A DNA stretch of 64,000 nt from Mycobacterium terramassiliense (lineage in GTDB: Bacteria; Actinomycetota; Actinomycetes; Mycobacteriales; Mycobacteriaceae): assembly GCF_900157385.1 (NCBI RefSeq), contig NZ_LT717701.1, positions 2,731,331 to 2,795,330 of the forward strand, given 5' to 3'. The position numbers and the translations under genes are program-made. Positions 35,430-44,879 of this stretch are shown in pieces; positions within the stretch are counted from its first letter, which is position 1; every line of letters starts with the position of its first letter. Under the pieces are notes generated by a model. That model did no database searches. It had not been told where the DNA came from and saw nothing but the letters and a program-made list of their open reading frames with translations.

Positions 35430-36964
35430 ACCTTTCCGCGCTGAATGCCGCGCGCCGCACCGCCGACCTGAGCGCCCTGGCCGACGGCGCGCCGCTGGAC
35501 GCCGTCGTGATCGGTGGGGGCATCACCGGCGTCGGGATCGCCCTGGACGCCGCCTCGCGCGGCCTGCGGGTGGCGCTGGTGGAGAAACACGACCTGGCGT
35601 TCGGCACCAGCCGCTGGAGTTCCAAGCTGGTGCACGGCGGCCTGCGCTACCTCGCGAGCGGCAACGTCGGCATCGCCCGGCGCAGCGCCGTCGAGCGCGG
35701 AATCCTGATGACGCGCAACGCCCCTCATCTCGTTCACGCGATGCCGCAGTTGGTGCCCCTGCTGCCGTCGATGAGCCGCGGCAAGCGGGCGCTGGTGCGC
35801 GCCGGGTTCCTGGCCGGCGATGGGCTGCGGGCGCTGGCGGGTACGCCGTCGTCGGTGCTGCCGCGGTCGCGGCGGGGGTCGGCGCGGCGCGTCGTGGAGC
35901 TGGCGCCCACGGTGCGACGCGACGGCCTCGACGGCGGCTTTCTGGCGTACGACGGGCAATTGATCGACGACGCCCGGCTGGTGACCGCGGTCGCGCGCAC
36001 CGCGGCGCAGCACGGCGCCCGCATCCTGACCCACGTCGCCGCGTCCGACGCGACGGGCACCTCGGTGCGGTTGACCGATCAGCGCAGCGGGCAGTCGTTC
36101 GACGTGTCGGCCCGCGCGGTGATCAACGCCGCCGGGGTGTGGGCGGCCGAGATCGACGATTCGTTGCGGCTGCGGCCCAGCCGCGGGACACACCTCGTCT
36201 TCGATGCTCGGGCGTTCGGGAATCCGACTGCGGCCCTTACGGTTCCGATTCCCGGCGAGCTCAACCGCTTCGTGTTCGCCATGCCCGAGCAGCTGGGCCG
36301 GGTTTACCTGGGTCTGACCGACGAAGACGCGCCCGGCCCGATACCCGACGTGCCCGAACCGTCCCGCGACGAGATCGCGTTCCTGCTGGACACGGTGAAC
36401 ACCGCGGTGGGGACCTCGCTCGGCACGGCGGACGTGATCGGCGCGTACGCCGGTCTGCGGCCGCTGATCGACACCGGTGAGGGCCGCACCGCCGACGTGT
36501 CGCGCGAGCACGCCGTCATCGAGGCGCCGTCCGGCGTCATCAGCATCATCGGCGGCAAGCTGACCGAATACCGCTACATGGCGGAGGACGTCCTGGACTT
36601 CGCCGTCGGCCGGCGAGGTTTGCGCGCCGGCGACTGCCGCACGCGCGACCTGCCGCTGATCGGGTCGCCGGCGAACCCGGGGCCCGCCGCGGGGTCGGGC
36701 GCCGGGTTGCCCGCGTCGTTGGTGGCGCGCTACGGCGCCGAGGCGTTCGGCGTCGTCGCGAACGCGACGTGCGACCGCCCGGCCGAGCCGGTCGCCGAGG
36801 GCATCGACGTGACCAGGGCGGAGTTCGAGTACGCAGTGACGCACGAGGGCGCACTGGACGTCGACGACATCCTGGATCGCCGGACGCGGATCGGCCTGGT
36901 GGCGCGGGATCGCGAGCGGGTGGCCGCCGTGGCGGGGGAATTCGTCGCTGGCTTCGTAAAGTGA
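35426..36964 (+). CDS. glpD: FAD-dependent glycerol-3-phosphate dehydrogenase
   Basis: A 512-residue GlpD. The FAD-binding motif is VVIGGGITGVGIALDAASRG near residue 26, then VEKHDLAFGTSRWSSKLVHG with the HGGLRYL segment typical of the family. The C-terminal segment has GVISIIGGKLTEYRYMAE and an all-helical domain. The enzyme oxidises glycerol-3-phosphate to DHAP at the membrane and reduces menaquinone. It corresponds by synteny to glpD1 (Rv2249c). The GTG start overlaps the TetR stop by 4 bp, indicating joint control. Confidence 0.92.
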   Translation: MNLSALNAARRTADLSALADGAPLDAVVIGGGITGVGIALDAASRGLRVALVEKHDLAFGTSRWSSKLVHGGLRYLASGNVGIARRSAVERGILMTRNAPHLVHAMPQLVPLLPSMSRGKRALVRAGFLAGDGLRALAGTPSSVLPRSRRGSARRVVELAPTVRRDGLDGGFLAYDGQLIDDARLVTAVARTAAQHGARILTHVAASDATGTSVRLTDQRSGQSFDVSARAVINAAGVWAAEIDDSLRLRPSRGTHLVFDARAFGNPTAALTVPIPGELNRFVFAMPEQLGRVYLGLTDEDAPGPIPDVPEPSRDEIAFLLDTVNTAVGTSLGTADVIGAYAGLRPLIDTGEGRTADVSREHAVIEAPSGVISIIGGKLTEYRYMAEDVLDFAVGRRGLRAGDCRTRDLPLIGSPANPGPAAGSGAGLPASLVARYGAEAFGVVANATCDRPAEPVAEGIDVTRAEFEYAVTHEGALDVDDILDRRTRIGLVARDRERVAAVAGEFVAGFVK

Positions 36965-36983
36965 CAGTTGCTATCATTTCAGC

Positions 36984-38597
36984 GTGACTGCCACATTGAG
37001 GGTGCCGGTGCTGGTGGTGGGCGCGGGCGCGGGCGGGCTGGCGACGTCGGCGCTGCTCGCCAAGCACGGAATCCGTTCCCTGCTGGTCGAAAAACGCCGC
37101 GAGGTGTTCATCTACCCAAAGGCCCGCAACCTGAGCTTCCGGAGTCTGGAGATCCTGCGCGGCCTGGGCCTGGCCGACGAGGTCCACGCGATCGCCCACG
37201 GAGTTTCGGACATGCTGAGCAAGCCGACGCTCCGCAGCACCGAAGAGCACCAGGCGCTCGACATCAACGCCATCTTCTCGCCGTTCGAGGATCTGAGCCC
37301 CGAGCCCGGCGGGCAATACTGCCCGCAGAGCGCGTTCGAACCCATCCTGGCCGCGTATACCCGTCGGCACGGCAGCCAGGCGCGCTACGCCACGGAATTG
37401 AGTTCGTTCGAACAAGACGAAGGCGGCGTCACCGCGGTGGTACGCGACCGGGAGTCGGGCGCGACTGAGGTGGTACGCGCCGACTATCTCGTCGCCGCAG
37501 ACGGCGTGCACAGTCCGGTCCGCGACGCCTTGGGCGTGACGGCCTCCGGCTATGGGCCGCTGCCGATCTACGTCGTCTTCATTTACTTCCGGGGAGCGTG
37601 GCGACAGTTCGTCCCACAGCTGCGCGGCGGCGACGGCGTCCAGGTCAAAAACCCCGACGTGGAGGGCATCTTCCTGCCGGTGCGCGACGACTTCGGCATG
37701 TTCATCACCACGTATTTTCCCGACCGCGGCGAGACCGCCGATAAGTTCACCGCACAAAAGTGCCGAGAGCTGTTGACGAAAGCGATCGGTGAGCCGATCG
37801 ACCTGGACGTCATCGACATTGCGCCGTGGCAGCCCTACGAGCGGGTGGCCGACCAATTCCAAAGCGGCCGAATCTTTCTCGTCGGCGACTCGGCCCACAC
37901 CATGCCCCCATTCAAGGCCGGCGGGGCCAACACCGCCATCCAGAGCGCGCACAACCTGGCCTGGAAGCTGGCCGCGGTCTTGAACGGGACGGCCGGCCCG
38001 GGCCTGCTTAGCACCTACCACGCCGAGAGACACCCGGTCGGGCGCTTCAATGCGCGCCAGTCGCTGACGGGTCCATCGCTGGCCTTCCTCCGGTTGGACG
38101 ACGACCGACCGCTATTGCCCGCTGAGGAAGAGGTGCCAATGTTCCCTCTGCTCATCGGCTACCAATACCGCTCGGCCGCAGTGGTTTCCGATGATCCCGT
38201 TCCGGCGCGTCCGGACGCCGTGTCACTGGTGGGGGAATTGCGCGGGCAACCGGGCACCCGCGTCCCGCACGCGTGGGTCGTCGACGGCGGAAAGCGGGTC
38301 TCCACCCTCGATCTGCTCGGTCCCGGCTTCACGTTGTTGACCGGCGACGACGATGCCGAATGGTCTGACGCCGCAGCCTGCGTGTCGCAGGCCGTCGGCG
38401 TCCCGATCGGCGTGCAGCGCATCGGAACTGCGCGCGACGGCGACGGGTCCTGGGTTGCCGCCACGGGCCTGGCACCGGACGGGGCATTGTTGGTGCGACC
38501 CGACGACTTCGTCGGCTGGCGCGCCGACGGTCTTCCGCGTTCACCACGGACCGACCTCGGCCGGGTGCTGGGTCAGATCCTCGCCCGGACACCATGA
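36984..38597 (+). CDS. FAD-dependent aromatic-ring-type monooxygenase
   Basis: A 537-residue class A flavin monooxygenase. It has the FAD GXGXXG motif VLVVGAGAGGLATSAL at residues ~10-25, the DG motif VAADGVHSPVRDALG near 170, and the second FAD motif FLVGDSAHTMPPFKAGGANTA near 300. The C-terminal thioredoxin-like domain ends in VRPDDFVGWRADGLP, as in phenol and polyketide hydroxylases. The substrate is unknown. It follows glpD by 19 bp and its stop overlaps the SGNH hydrolase ATG. As I recall, neither gene is at this place in M. tuberculosis, so the pair looks inserted. Confidence 0.87.
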   Translation: MTATLRVPVLVVGAGAGGLATSALLAKHGIRSLLVEKRREVFIYPKARNLSFRSLEILRGLGLADEVHAIAHGVSDMLSKPTLRSTEEHQALDINAIFSPFEDLSPEPGGQYCPQSAFEPILAAYTRRHGSQARYATELSSFEQDEGGVTAVVRDRESGATEVVRADYLVAADGVHSPVRDALGVTASGYGPLPIYVVFIYFRGAWRQFVPQLRGGDGVQVKNPDVEGIFLPVRDDFGMFITTYFPDRGETADKFTAQKCRELLTKAIGEPIDLDVIDIAPWQPYERVADQFQSGRIFLVGDSAHTMPPFKAGGANTAIQSAHNLAWKLAAVLNGTAGPGLLSTYHAERHPVGRFNARQSLTGPSLAFLRLDDDRPLLPAEEEVPMFPLLIGYQYRSAAVVSDDPVPARPDAVSLVGELRGQPGTRVPHAWVVDGGKRVSTLDLLGPGFTLLTGDDDAEWSDAAACVSQAVGVPIGVQRIGTARDGDGSWVAATGLAPDGALLVRPDDFVGWRADGLPRSPRTDLGRVLGQILARTP

Positions 38598-39337
38598 GCG
38601 GTACGCCGAGTTCGGAAACGGTGGCCTGTCTGGGCTCGAGCACCACCGCGTCGAGGGGAACCTACAAGTGGATCGACGAGCTGGAAAAGCGGCCCCAAAA
38701 CCGCCGATTTCGGTTCGTCAATCTCGGCGTGGGCGGGGACCTGTCCTTCAATGCCGTCCGGCGCCTCGACCGAGTGATCGCGCTGCGGCCAGACCGCGTC
38801 ATCGTGCTCATCGGGACGAACGACGTCATGGCGAGTGTCTTTCCCAGCTTCCGCCGATTCGCCCGGGTCTGGAAGCGACTCTCCGAAGAACCGTCGCCGG
38901 CGCGGTTCGAACAGAACCTCGCGATCATCGTGCACAGGCTGCACGGGGAGGCCGGTGCCCGGGTCGGGCTGAGTTCCCTTGCGCCGCTGGGAGAGGAGCC
39001 CGGTTCGTCCCACCCGGTTCAGGAGCGGCTCAACGACCTGATCGCCACCTACAACGGCATCATCCGCAACGTCGCCTCGACGGGGTCCGCACACTACATC
39101 CCGTTCTATGAAGCATTCCTGGAGCGCCTCGCGCGGGCGACGACGACCAAACCGTTCACCCGTTTCTCGTTCGCGTCGCTCTACCGCGACTACCTGTGGC
39201 GGGAAATGGTTATGCGCCAAAGCTTTGACGAGATCTCTCGGAGCAACGGTTGGCACTTCCACGTCGACGGCATTCACCTCAACACCGCGGGCGGGCGCAT
39301 ACTCACCGACACCGTTCAGCAGTTCTTGGACGCCTGA
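38594..39337 (+). CDS. SGNH/GDSL-family esterase
   Basis: A 247-residue SGNH hydrolase. Block I is VACLGSSTTA (nucleophile Ser near 15-16), block II NLGVGGD, block III IGTND and block V DGIHLNTAGG carrying the catalytic Asp and His near residue 227. There is no signal peptide, so it is probably cytoplasmic. It is translationally coupled to the preceding monooxygenase (ATGA), suggesting hydroxylation and ester cleavage of one compound. It is convergent with accD6, 50 bp away. Confidence 0.85.
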   Translation: MSGTPSSETVACLGSSTTASRGTYKWIDELEKRPQNRRFRFVNLGVGGDLSFNAVRRLDRVIALRPDRVIVLIGTNDVMASVFPSFRRFARVWKRLSEEPSPARFEQNLAIIVHRLHGEAGARVGLSSLAPLGEEPGSSHPVQERLNDLIATYNGIIRNVASTGSAHYIPFYEAFLERLARATTTKPFTRFSFASLYRDYLWREMVMRQSFDEISRSNGWHFHVDGIHLNTAGGRILTDTVQQFLDA

Positions 39338-39387
39338 AGCCCGCCGGCGAACATCGCCGACCGGCCGCTGCGGTACGAAGGGTGCGC

Positions 39388-40809
39388 CTACAGCGGGATG
39401 TTCTTGTGGCGGCCGCGGCGAACGGGCGCGTGGGCCAGCGCCTCGGTGAGCTTGCTGCGGGTGTGCGCCGGATCGATCTTCTCGTCGACCACGCCGATCT
39501 CGATGGCGCTGTCCACGCCGCCGGCGATCCGCTCGTGCTCGGCGGCCAGCTCGTCGTGCAGCGCCTCGCGCTCGTGGTCGGGCGCGGCGGCCAGCTTCTT
39601 CTTGTGCAGAATCCCCACCGCGGCCTTGGCGCCCATCACCGCAACCTCGGCGTCCGGCCAGGCGAACACCTTGGTCGCGTTCAGCGAACGCGAGTTCATC
39701 GCAATGTAGGCCCCGCCGTACGTCTTTCGGGTGACCAGCGTGACGCGCGGCACGGTGCACTCGCCGAAGGCGTGCAGCAGCTTGGCGCCGCGGCGCACCA
39801 CGCCGCCCCACTCCTGGTCGACGCCCGGCAGGTAGCCCGGCACGTCGACGACCACGATCAGCGGGATGCCGAAGGCGTCGCACAGCCGCACGAAACGCGC
39901 GGCCTTCTCGGCGCTTTCGGAGTTCAGGCAGCCGCCGAGTCGCAGCGGGTTGTTGGCCAGCACGCCGACCGTGCGGCCCGACAGCCGGCCCAGCCCGACC
40001 ACCATCGACGGCGCCCAGTTGGCCTGGAACTCGTCGAACGGCACATCCTTGTCGAGGATCGCGGTGACGATCGGGTGCACGTCGTAGGCCCGCCGCGCCG
40101 ACTCGGGCAGCAGCGCGTGGATGTCGGTGTCGCCGGCCTCGGCCTTGCTGCGGTCGAAATGACCCTGCTGGCAGAACAATCCGACCAACCGGCGGCCGCG
40201 CTCGTAGGCGTCGAGCTCGTCGTCGGCGACGATGTGGCACACCCCGGACTTCTTGTGGTGGGTCTCGGGTCCGCCGAGCGAGGCCATGTCGACGTCCTCA
40301 CCGGTGACGCTGCGCACCACGTCGGGTCCGGTGACGAAAACCCGGCTCTCCGGCGCCATCACGATGACGTCCGTCAGCGCGGGCCCGTAGGCGGCGCCGC
40401 CGGCGGCGAAACCGACGACGACCGAGACCTGCGGGATGTAGCCGGACGCGCGAATCATGGCCTCGAACACGGTGCCGACCGCGTGCAGCGCCTTGACGCC
40501 CTCGGCCAACCGCGCCCCACCCGAGTGCCAGATGCCCACGATCGGGCTCTGCTCCTCGATGGCTGTGTCGTAGGCGTTGACGATGTGCCTGCAGCCCTCG
40601 GTGCCCATCGCACCACCCATCACGGTGCCGTCCGTGCAGAACGCGATGGTGCGGATGCCGTTCACGGTCCCGGCGGCGGACAGCACGCCCGAGCGGTCAC
40701 GCTCGTGCAGGAGTTCCACGGTGCCCTCGTCGAAGAAGTTGCTCAGACGCAGCAACGGGTCCCGGGGGTCGAGCGATTCGCCAACCGACGCGGGGGCCAT
40801 GATTGTCAT
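39388..40809 (-). CDS. accD6: Acyl-CoA carboxylase beta subunit AccD6 (acetyl/propionyl-CoA carboxyltransferase)
   Basis: A 473-residue carboxyltransferase beta subunit. The N-half has SAAGTVNGIRTIAFCTDGT and the oxyanion GGA segment (HSGGARLAEGVK). The C-half has VVDVPGYLPGVDQEWGGVVR and RKTYGGAYIAMNSRSL, the acyl-CoA and biotin sites. AccD6 makes malonyl-CoA (with AccA3) for FAS-I and FAS-II. It is the last gene of the fabD-acpM-kasA-kasB-accD6 cluster, 43 bp after kasB, with AGGAGA before its ATG. The C-terminus lies 50 bp from a convergent esterase gene. Confidence 0.94.
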   Translation of the reverse strand: MTIMAPASVGESLDPRDPLLRLSNFFDEGTVELLHERDRSGVLSAAGTVNGIRTIAFCTDGTVMGGAMGTEGCRHIVNAYDTAIEEQSPIVGIWHSGGARLAEGVKALHAVGTVFEAMIRASGYIPQVSVVVGFAAGGAAYGPALTDVIVMAPESRVFVTGPDVVRSVTGEDVDMASLGGPETHHKKSGVCHIVADDELDAYERGRRLVGLFCQQGHFDRSKAEAGDTDIHALLPESARRAYDVHPIVTAILDKDVPFDEFQANWAPSMVVGLGRLSGRTVGVLANNPLRLGGCLNSESAEKAARFVRLCDAFGIPLIVVVDVPGYLPGVDQEWGGVVRRGAKLLHAFGECTVPRVTLVTRKTYGGAYIAMNSRSLNATKVFAWPDAEVAVMGAKAAVGILHKKKLAAAPDHEREALHDELAAEHERIAGGVDSAIEIGVVDEKIDPAHTRSKLTEALAHAPVRRGRHKNIPL

Positions 40810-40852
40810 CGCAGGTCTCCTGTTCCGAGTGTGCTCGCCAATGAAGGCGGGG

Positions 40853-42130
40853 TCAGTACCGCCCGAAGGCGAGCGCGACGTTGTGGCCGCCGAATCCGAA
40901 CGAGTTGTTGATCGCGTACTTGTAGTCGCCCGGTCGCGGCTTGCCCGCCACCACGTCCAAATCGATCTCCGGATCGAGGTTTTCCAGGTTCAGTGTCGGG
41001 GGAACCACCTGATCCCGCAACGCGAGCACGGTCAGGATGGACTCCACCGCGCCGACCGCACCGACCGAGTGGCCGAGCGCGGCCTTGGGGGCGTAGACCG
41101 CCGGCTTGTTGCTGCCCAGGGCGTTGTTGATCGCCCTGCTCTCGGCCAGGTCGCCCACCGAGGTGCCGGTGGCGTGGGCGTTGACGTGGTCGATGTCGCC
41201 CGGGGTCAGGCCCGCGAGCTGAATCGCCCGGGACATCGCGTGCCCGGCGCGCTCGCCGTTGGGGTCCGGGGCCACCATGTGGTAGCCGTCGGAGGTGATT
41301 CCGGCCCCCATCAATCGCGCCAGAATGGTGGCACCGCGGGCCTTGGCGTGCTCCTCGGTCTCGATCACCATCAGCGCGCCGGCCTCGCCGAACACGAAGC
41401 CGGTCCGGTCCCGGTCGAAGGGTCGGCACGCGCCCACCGGGTCGTCGTTCTTGGTGGACATCACGATGCGCATCTGGGCGAACGCGGCGATCGGCACGGC
41501 CTCGATCTTGGTTTCGACACCGCCGCAGATCGCGATGTCGGCCTCGCCGAACACGATGTTGCGCCACGCCTGGGCGATGCCCTCCGAACCCGAGGCGCAC
41601 GCCGAAACCGGTGTGATCACACCGGCTTTGGCGTGCCATTCCAGACCCACCGCCGCCGCCGCACCGTTGGGCATGTACTTCTGCACACCGAGCGGCGAGA
41701 CCGCCCTGAGCCCGCGGGCGCGCATGTCGTCGTAGCTGAAGACCATTTCCTCCGACGAGCCCATCCCGGTGCCGATGGAGACCATCAGCCGGTTGGTGTC
41801 GACCTCGGGCGAGCCGGCGTTCTCCCACACCCGCCGGCCCAGAATGGTCGACATCCGTTGCAGGTAGCCCGTCCGGCGCAGCTCGATGCGCGTCAGCTGG
41901 CTGTCGAATTCTTCCAGCAGGTGTCCGCCGATTCGCACCGGGAGGTCGAATTCCTCGACGAATGGGTCGTCAAGGACGCGGATACCGCTTTGCCTGTCCT
42001 GCAACAACTTCCAGGTGGTCTCGGCGTCCGTCGCCAGTGCGGTCGTCATGGCGATGCCAGTGACGACTACATTCGGGAGGCCTTCCCCGGTAACCAGCTC
42101 TGTCATGGGTCTTGCAAATGTTCCTTCCAT
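40853..42130 (-). CDS. kasB: 3-oxoacyl-ACP synthase KasB
   Basis: A 425-residue beta-ketoacyl-ACP synthase II. The nucleophile Cys is in [14 protein letters not shown], the two catalytic His in [11 protein letters not shown] and [14 protein letters not shown], and the conserved C-terminus [18 protein letters not shown] matches Kas[16 protein letters not shown] identifies KasB by its longer N-terminus; an ATG at 42106 is possible. KasB performs the last elongation cycles that give full-length mycolic acids. It lies 11 bp after kasA. Confidence 0.95.
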   Translation of the reverse strand: MEGTFARPMTELVTGEGLPNVVVTGIAMTTALATDAETTWKLLQDRQSGIRVLDDPFVEEFDLPVRIGGHLLEEFDSQLTRIELRRTGYLQRMSTILGRRVWENAGSPEVDTNRLMVSIGTGMGSSEEMVFSYDDMRARGLRAVSPLGVQKYMPNGAAAAVGLEWHAKAGVITPVSACASGSEGIAQAWRNIVFGEADIAICGGVETKIEAVPIAAFAQMRIVMSTKNDDPVGACRPFDRDRTGFVFGEAGALMVIETEEHAKARGATILARLMGAGITSDGYHMVAPDPNGERAGHAMSRAIQLAGLTPGDIDHVNAHATGTSVGDLAESRAINNALGSNKPAVYAPKAALGHSVGAVGAVESILTVLALRDQVVPPTLNLENLDPEIDLDVVAGKPRPGDYKYAINNSFGFGGHNVALAFGRY

Positions 42131-42141
42131 GCTTTCCGGCT

Positions 42142-43392
42142 TTAGTAACGCCCGAAGGCGAGCGCCACGTTATGGCCGCCGAACCCGAACGAGTTGTTGA
42201 TCGCGTAACGGAACTCGCCGTAGCGGGGCTCGCCCGCGACCACATCAAGGTCGATCTCGGGGTCCGGTGTTTCGTAGTTGAGGGTGGGCGGTATCACGCC
42301 GTCCCGAAGGCTCAATACCGTCAATACAGATTCCAGCGCACCGACCGCGCCGATGGAGTGGCCCAGCGCCGACTTTGGCGCGTAGACCGCGGCGTGCTCG
42401 CAGCCGGCGACGCGGATGGCGTTGGCCTCCGCGGAGTCACCGATCGGCGTCGCCGTCCCGTGGGCGTTGATGTGGTCAACGTCCTTGGGGGACAAGCCCG
42501 CAAGCTCCAGCGCTCGCGTCATCGCCCGGCCGGCGCGCACGCCGTCCGCTGCGGGGGCCACCATGTGGAAGGCGTCCGAGGTGATGCCGGCGCCCAGCAG
42601 GCGGGCCAGCGGCTTGGCGCCGCGGGCCTTCGCGTGCTCCTCGGTCTCGATGATCATCAGCGCCCCGGCCTCGCCGAACACGAAGCCGTCGCGGTCCTTG
42701 TCGAACGGACGCGAGGCACGCTCGGGTTCGTCGTTGCGGGTCGACATGGCCCGCATCATCGAGAACGCCGCGATGGGCAGCGCCTCGATGGGGCCCTCGA
42801 CACCGCCGCACACGGCGACGTCGGCGTCACCCATGACTATTTGACGCCACGCGTGCGCGATTGCTTCCGAGCCCGACGAACAGGCCGACACCGGGGTCAT
42901 CACGCCGGCGCGCGCCCCGAGCTGCAGGCCGACCACGGCGGCCGCACCGTTGGGCATGATCATCTGAACGGCGAGTGGCGACACCTTGCGGGGACCGCCC
43001 TCGTTCATCAGGTCATAGCTCTCGATGACCCGTTCGGCGCCACCCAGACCCGTGCCGACCACGACCGTGAACCGGTCGGGGTCGACGTCCGGGCTGCCCG
43101 CGGTCTCCCAGAGCTGACCGGACAGCAACTTGCTCATCCGCTGGACGTAGGACATGCGACGCAGGTCGAGCCTGCCCATGTGGTTGTCGACGGGCTCCTT
43201 GAGGTGTCCACCGATCTTGACGGGCAGGTCCCACTTGGTGACGAACTCGTCCTCGAGTACGCGGATGCCGCTCTCGCCGGCTAACAAACCCTTCCACGTG
43301 CTCTCGATGTCCGGCGCGATCGATGTCGTCGCCGTGACGGCGGTTACCACAACGCTGGGGTAACCGCCATTGGCAGTGGAAGGCTTGGTCAC
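42142..43392 (-). CDS. kasA: 3-oxoacyl-ACP synthase KasA
   Basis: A 416-residue beta-ketoacyl-ACP synthase, near-identical to M. tuberculosis KasA over long stretches. The active-site Cys is in [14 protein letters not shown]; His residues are in [11 protein letters not shown] and [14 protein letters not shown]. It condenses malonyl-AcpM with long acyl-AcpM in FAS-II and is essential in mycobacteria. The GTG start overlaps the acpM stop by 4 bp. The tandem kasA-kasB arrangement is an old duplication, with about two thirds of positions alike by eye. Confidence 0.96.
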   Translation of the reverse strand: MTKPSTANGGYPSVVVTAVTATTSIAPDIESTWKGLLAGESGIRVLEDEFVTKWDLPVKIGGHLKEPVDNHMGRLDLRRMSYVQRMSKLLSGQLWETAGSPDVDPDRFTVVVGTGLGGAERVIESYDLMNEGGPRKVSPLAVQMIMPNGAAAVVGLQLGARAGVMTPVSACSSGSEAIAHAWRQIVMGDADVAVCGGVEGPIEALPIAAFSMMRAMSTRNDEPERASRPFDKDRDGFVFGEAGALMIIETEEHAKARGAKPLARLLGAGITSDAFHMVAPAADGVRAGRAMTRALELAGLSPKDVDHINAHGTATPIGDSAEANAIRVAGCEHAAVYAPKSALGHSIGAVGALESVLTVLSLRDGVIPPTLNYETPDPEIDLDVVAGEPRYGEFRYAINNSFGFGGHNVALAFGRY

Positions 43393-43736
43393 TTGCTGTC
43401 CGCTTCCAGCCTCGCCTTGACGTTGGCGACGGCTTCGGGGTTCTCGGTCTCCAGCTTGGCGCGCAGAGCCTCGGCGGCCTCGGGGTTCTCTTCCTCGAGC
43501 TTCTGGATGTAGGCGACCACGTCACCGACGGTGCGCAGACCGGCGAGATCCTCGTCGGGGATCTTGACGCCGTACTTGTCCTCGGTCTGCACCGCGATCT
43601 CGACCATCGACAGCGAGTCGATGTCCAGGTCGTCAACGAACGACTTCTCGGGGGTGACCTCGGACGGCTCGATACCGGTCACCTCTTCGATGATCTCGGC
43701 GATACCGGCGATGATTTCTTCCTGACTGACGGCCAC
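43389..43736 (-). CDS. acpM: Meromycolate acyl carrier protein AcpM
   Basis: A 115-residue acyl carrier protein. The phosphopantetheine attachment site is Ser41 in [11 protein letters not shown]. The ACP fold spans residues 1-80, followed by the long charged C-terminal tail ([17 protein letters not shown]) that distinguishes mycobacterial AcpM from housekeeping ACPs. It carries growing meromycolate chains between FAS-II enzymes. The ATG at 43736 has a GAAGGGAATA leader. Confidence 0.96.
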   Translation of the reverse strand: MAVSQEEIIAGIAEIIEEVTGIEPSEVTPEKSFVDDLDIDSLSMVEIAVQTEDKYGVKIPDEDLAGLRTVGDVVAYIQKLEEENPEAAEALRAKLETENPEAVANVKARLEADSK

Positions 43737-43818
43737 GGCCTATTCCCTTCGTAATGTGTTGTGTGCAAATCGGATTGACGTTTTGCAGTTTCTATTTGTA
43801 CTGGCAGAAGCGGGCGTT

Positions 43819-44727
43819 TTAGAGGTTTGCCAACTCGTCCAGATCCGCGGGTGACTTGACGGCACGCGCCGTAACCCCCCGAAGTTCGCGTTTGGCGATA
43901 CCGGTGAGCGTCCCCGCCGGGGGGAACTCCACGATCGCCGTGACATCGTGCGCACGCAGGTAATCGGTGCACAGGTCCCAGCGCACCGGCTGAGTCAGCT
44001 GGGCGACCAGGGTGTCCATCGCGGCCGCCGCCGAGGCGACGGGCTTGCCGTCGCGGTTGGACAGCAGCGTGACGGTGGGTTCGGCGGTCACGACGGCGGC
44101 CGCCGCCGCCGCGTAGCCATCCAGGGCCGGAGCCATGTGCTTGGTGTGGAACGCGCCGGCCACACCGAGCGCGCGCACCCGCGCCTTGGCCGGCGGGTCC
44201 TCGGCGAGCTTCTCCAGCGACGCCAGCGGGCCAGCGGCCACGATCTGGCCGGGCGCGTTGCGGTTGGCGGGAAACAGCTCGAGCTCCTCGAGGCGGCTCA
44301 GCACCTCGGCCTCGTCGCCGCCGAGCACCGCCGACATGCCGGTCGGCTCGAGGGCGCAGGCCTTGGCCATTTCGGCGCCACGGGTGGCGGCCAGCGCCAC
44401 GGCGTCATCGGCGGCCAGCACGCCGGCGATCGCGTAGGCCGCGATCTCGCCGACCGAATGGCCCGCGACGATGATGTCCGCGCCGCTGAGCAGGCCTCGC
44501 CTGGTCAGCTCCTGGTGGGCGAGCAGGGTGTTGGCGACGACCAGCGGCTGGGTCACCGCGGTGTCGGTGATTTCCTCGGTCGATGCGGTGGTGCCCAGCC
44601 GCACCAGGTCCAGGCCGCTGGTCTTCGACCACAGGGCGAGCTGGTCGGCGGCGCCTGGCAGCTCCAGCCATGGCGACAGCATCCCCTCCGTCTGCGCACC
44701 CTGTCCGGGCGCAAGCAATGCGATCAC
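43819..44727 (-). CDS. fabD: Malonyl-CoA:ACP transacylase FabD
   Basis: A 302-residue malonyl transferase. The N-terminal LLAPGQGAQTEGM is the oxyanion loop, VAGHSVGEIAAYAIAG holds the nucleophile Ser, and AGAFHTKHMAPA the catalytic His. It charges AcpM with malonate for KasA/KasB. It is the first gene of the FAS-II operon and starts with GTG. A perfect palindrome at 44794-44814 lies 67 bp upstream and is the likely MabR operator. Confidence 0.94.
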   Translation of the reverse strand: MIALLAPGQGAQTEGMLSPWLELPGAADQLALWSKTSGLDLVRLGTTASTEEITDTAVTQPLVVANTLLAHQELTRRGLLSGADIIVAGHSVGEIAAYAIAGVLAADDAVALAATRGAEMAKACALEPTGMSAVLGGDEAEVLSRLEELELFPANRNAPGQIVAAGPLASLEKLAEDPPAKARVRALGVAGAFHTKHMAPALDGYAAAAAAVVTAEPTVTLLSNRDGKPVASAAAAMDTLVAQLTQPVRWDLCTDYLRAHDVTAIVEFPPAGTLTGIAKRELRGVTARAVKSPADLDELANL

Positions 44728-44793
44728 GTGTCTAAGAGAACACTGTGGAAACGGTTTTGGCGGGTGTAACAGATTATGAACCTCGTCTTAGCT

Positions 44794-44814
44794 TTTTGTA
44801 TACACCATACAAAA
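44794..44814. promoter_or_regulatory. Perfect 21-bp palindrome upstream of fabD, probable MabR operator
   Basis: Arms TTTTGTAT and ATACAAAA are exact reverse complements around ACACC. On the minus strand it lies upstream of an AT-rich CATAATCTG (a -10-like element, about 44770-44778) and the fabD GTG. MabR, encoded just upstream, is known to bind the fasII promoter; that this palindrome is the site is inferred from position and symmetry. Confidence 0.75.
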
Positions 44815-44879
44815 CGGCTCCGTAAGCAATGTTTTTGATACCGCCCTGCGACCTGTTGCCTAAATCACTGCCCGTCGGA

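Noticed and set aside
40853-43392. kasA-kasB similarity as a recent duplication
   Set aside because: This is the conserved, ancient tandem pair of mycobacterial FAS-II; not novel.
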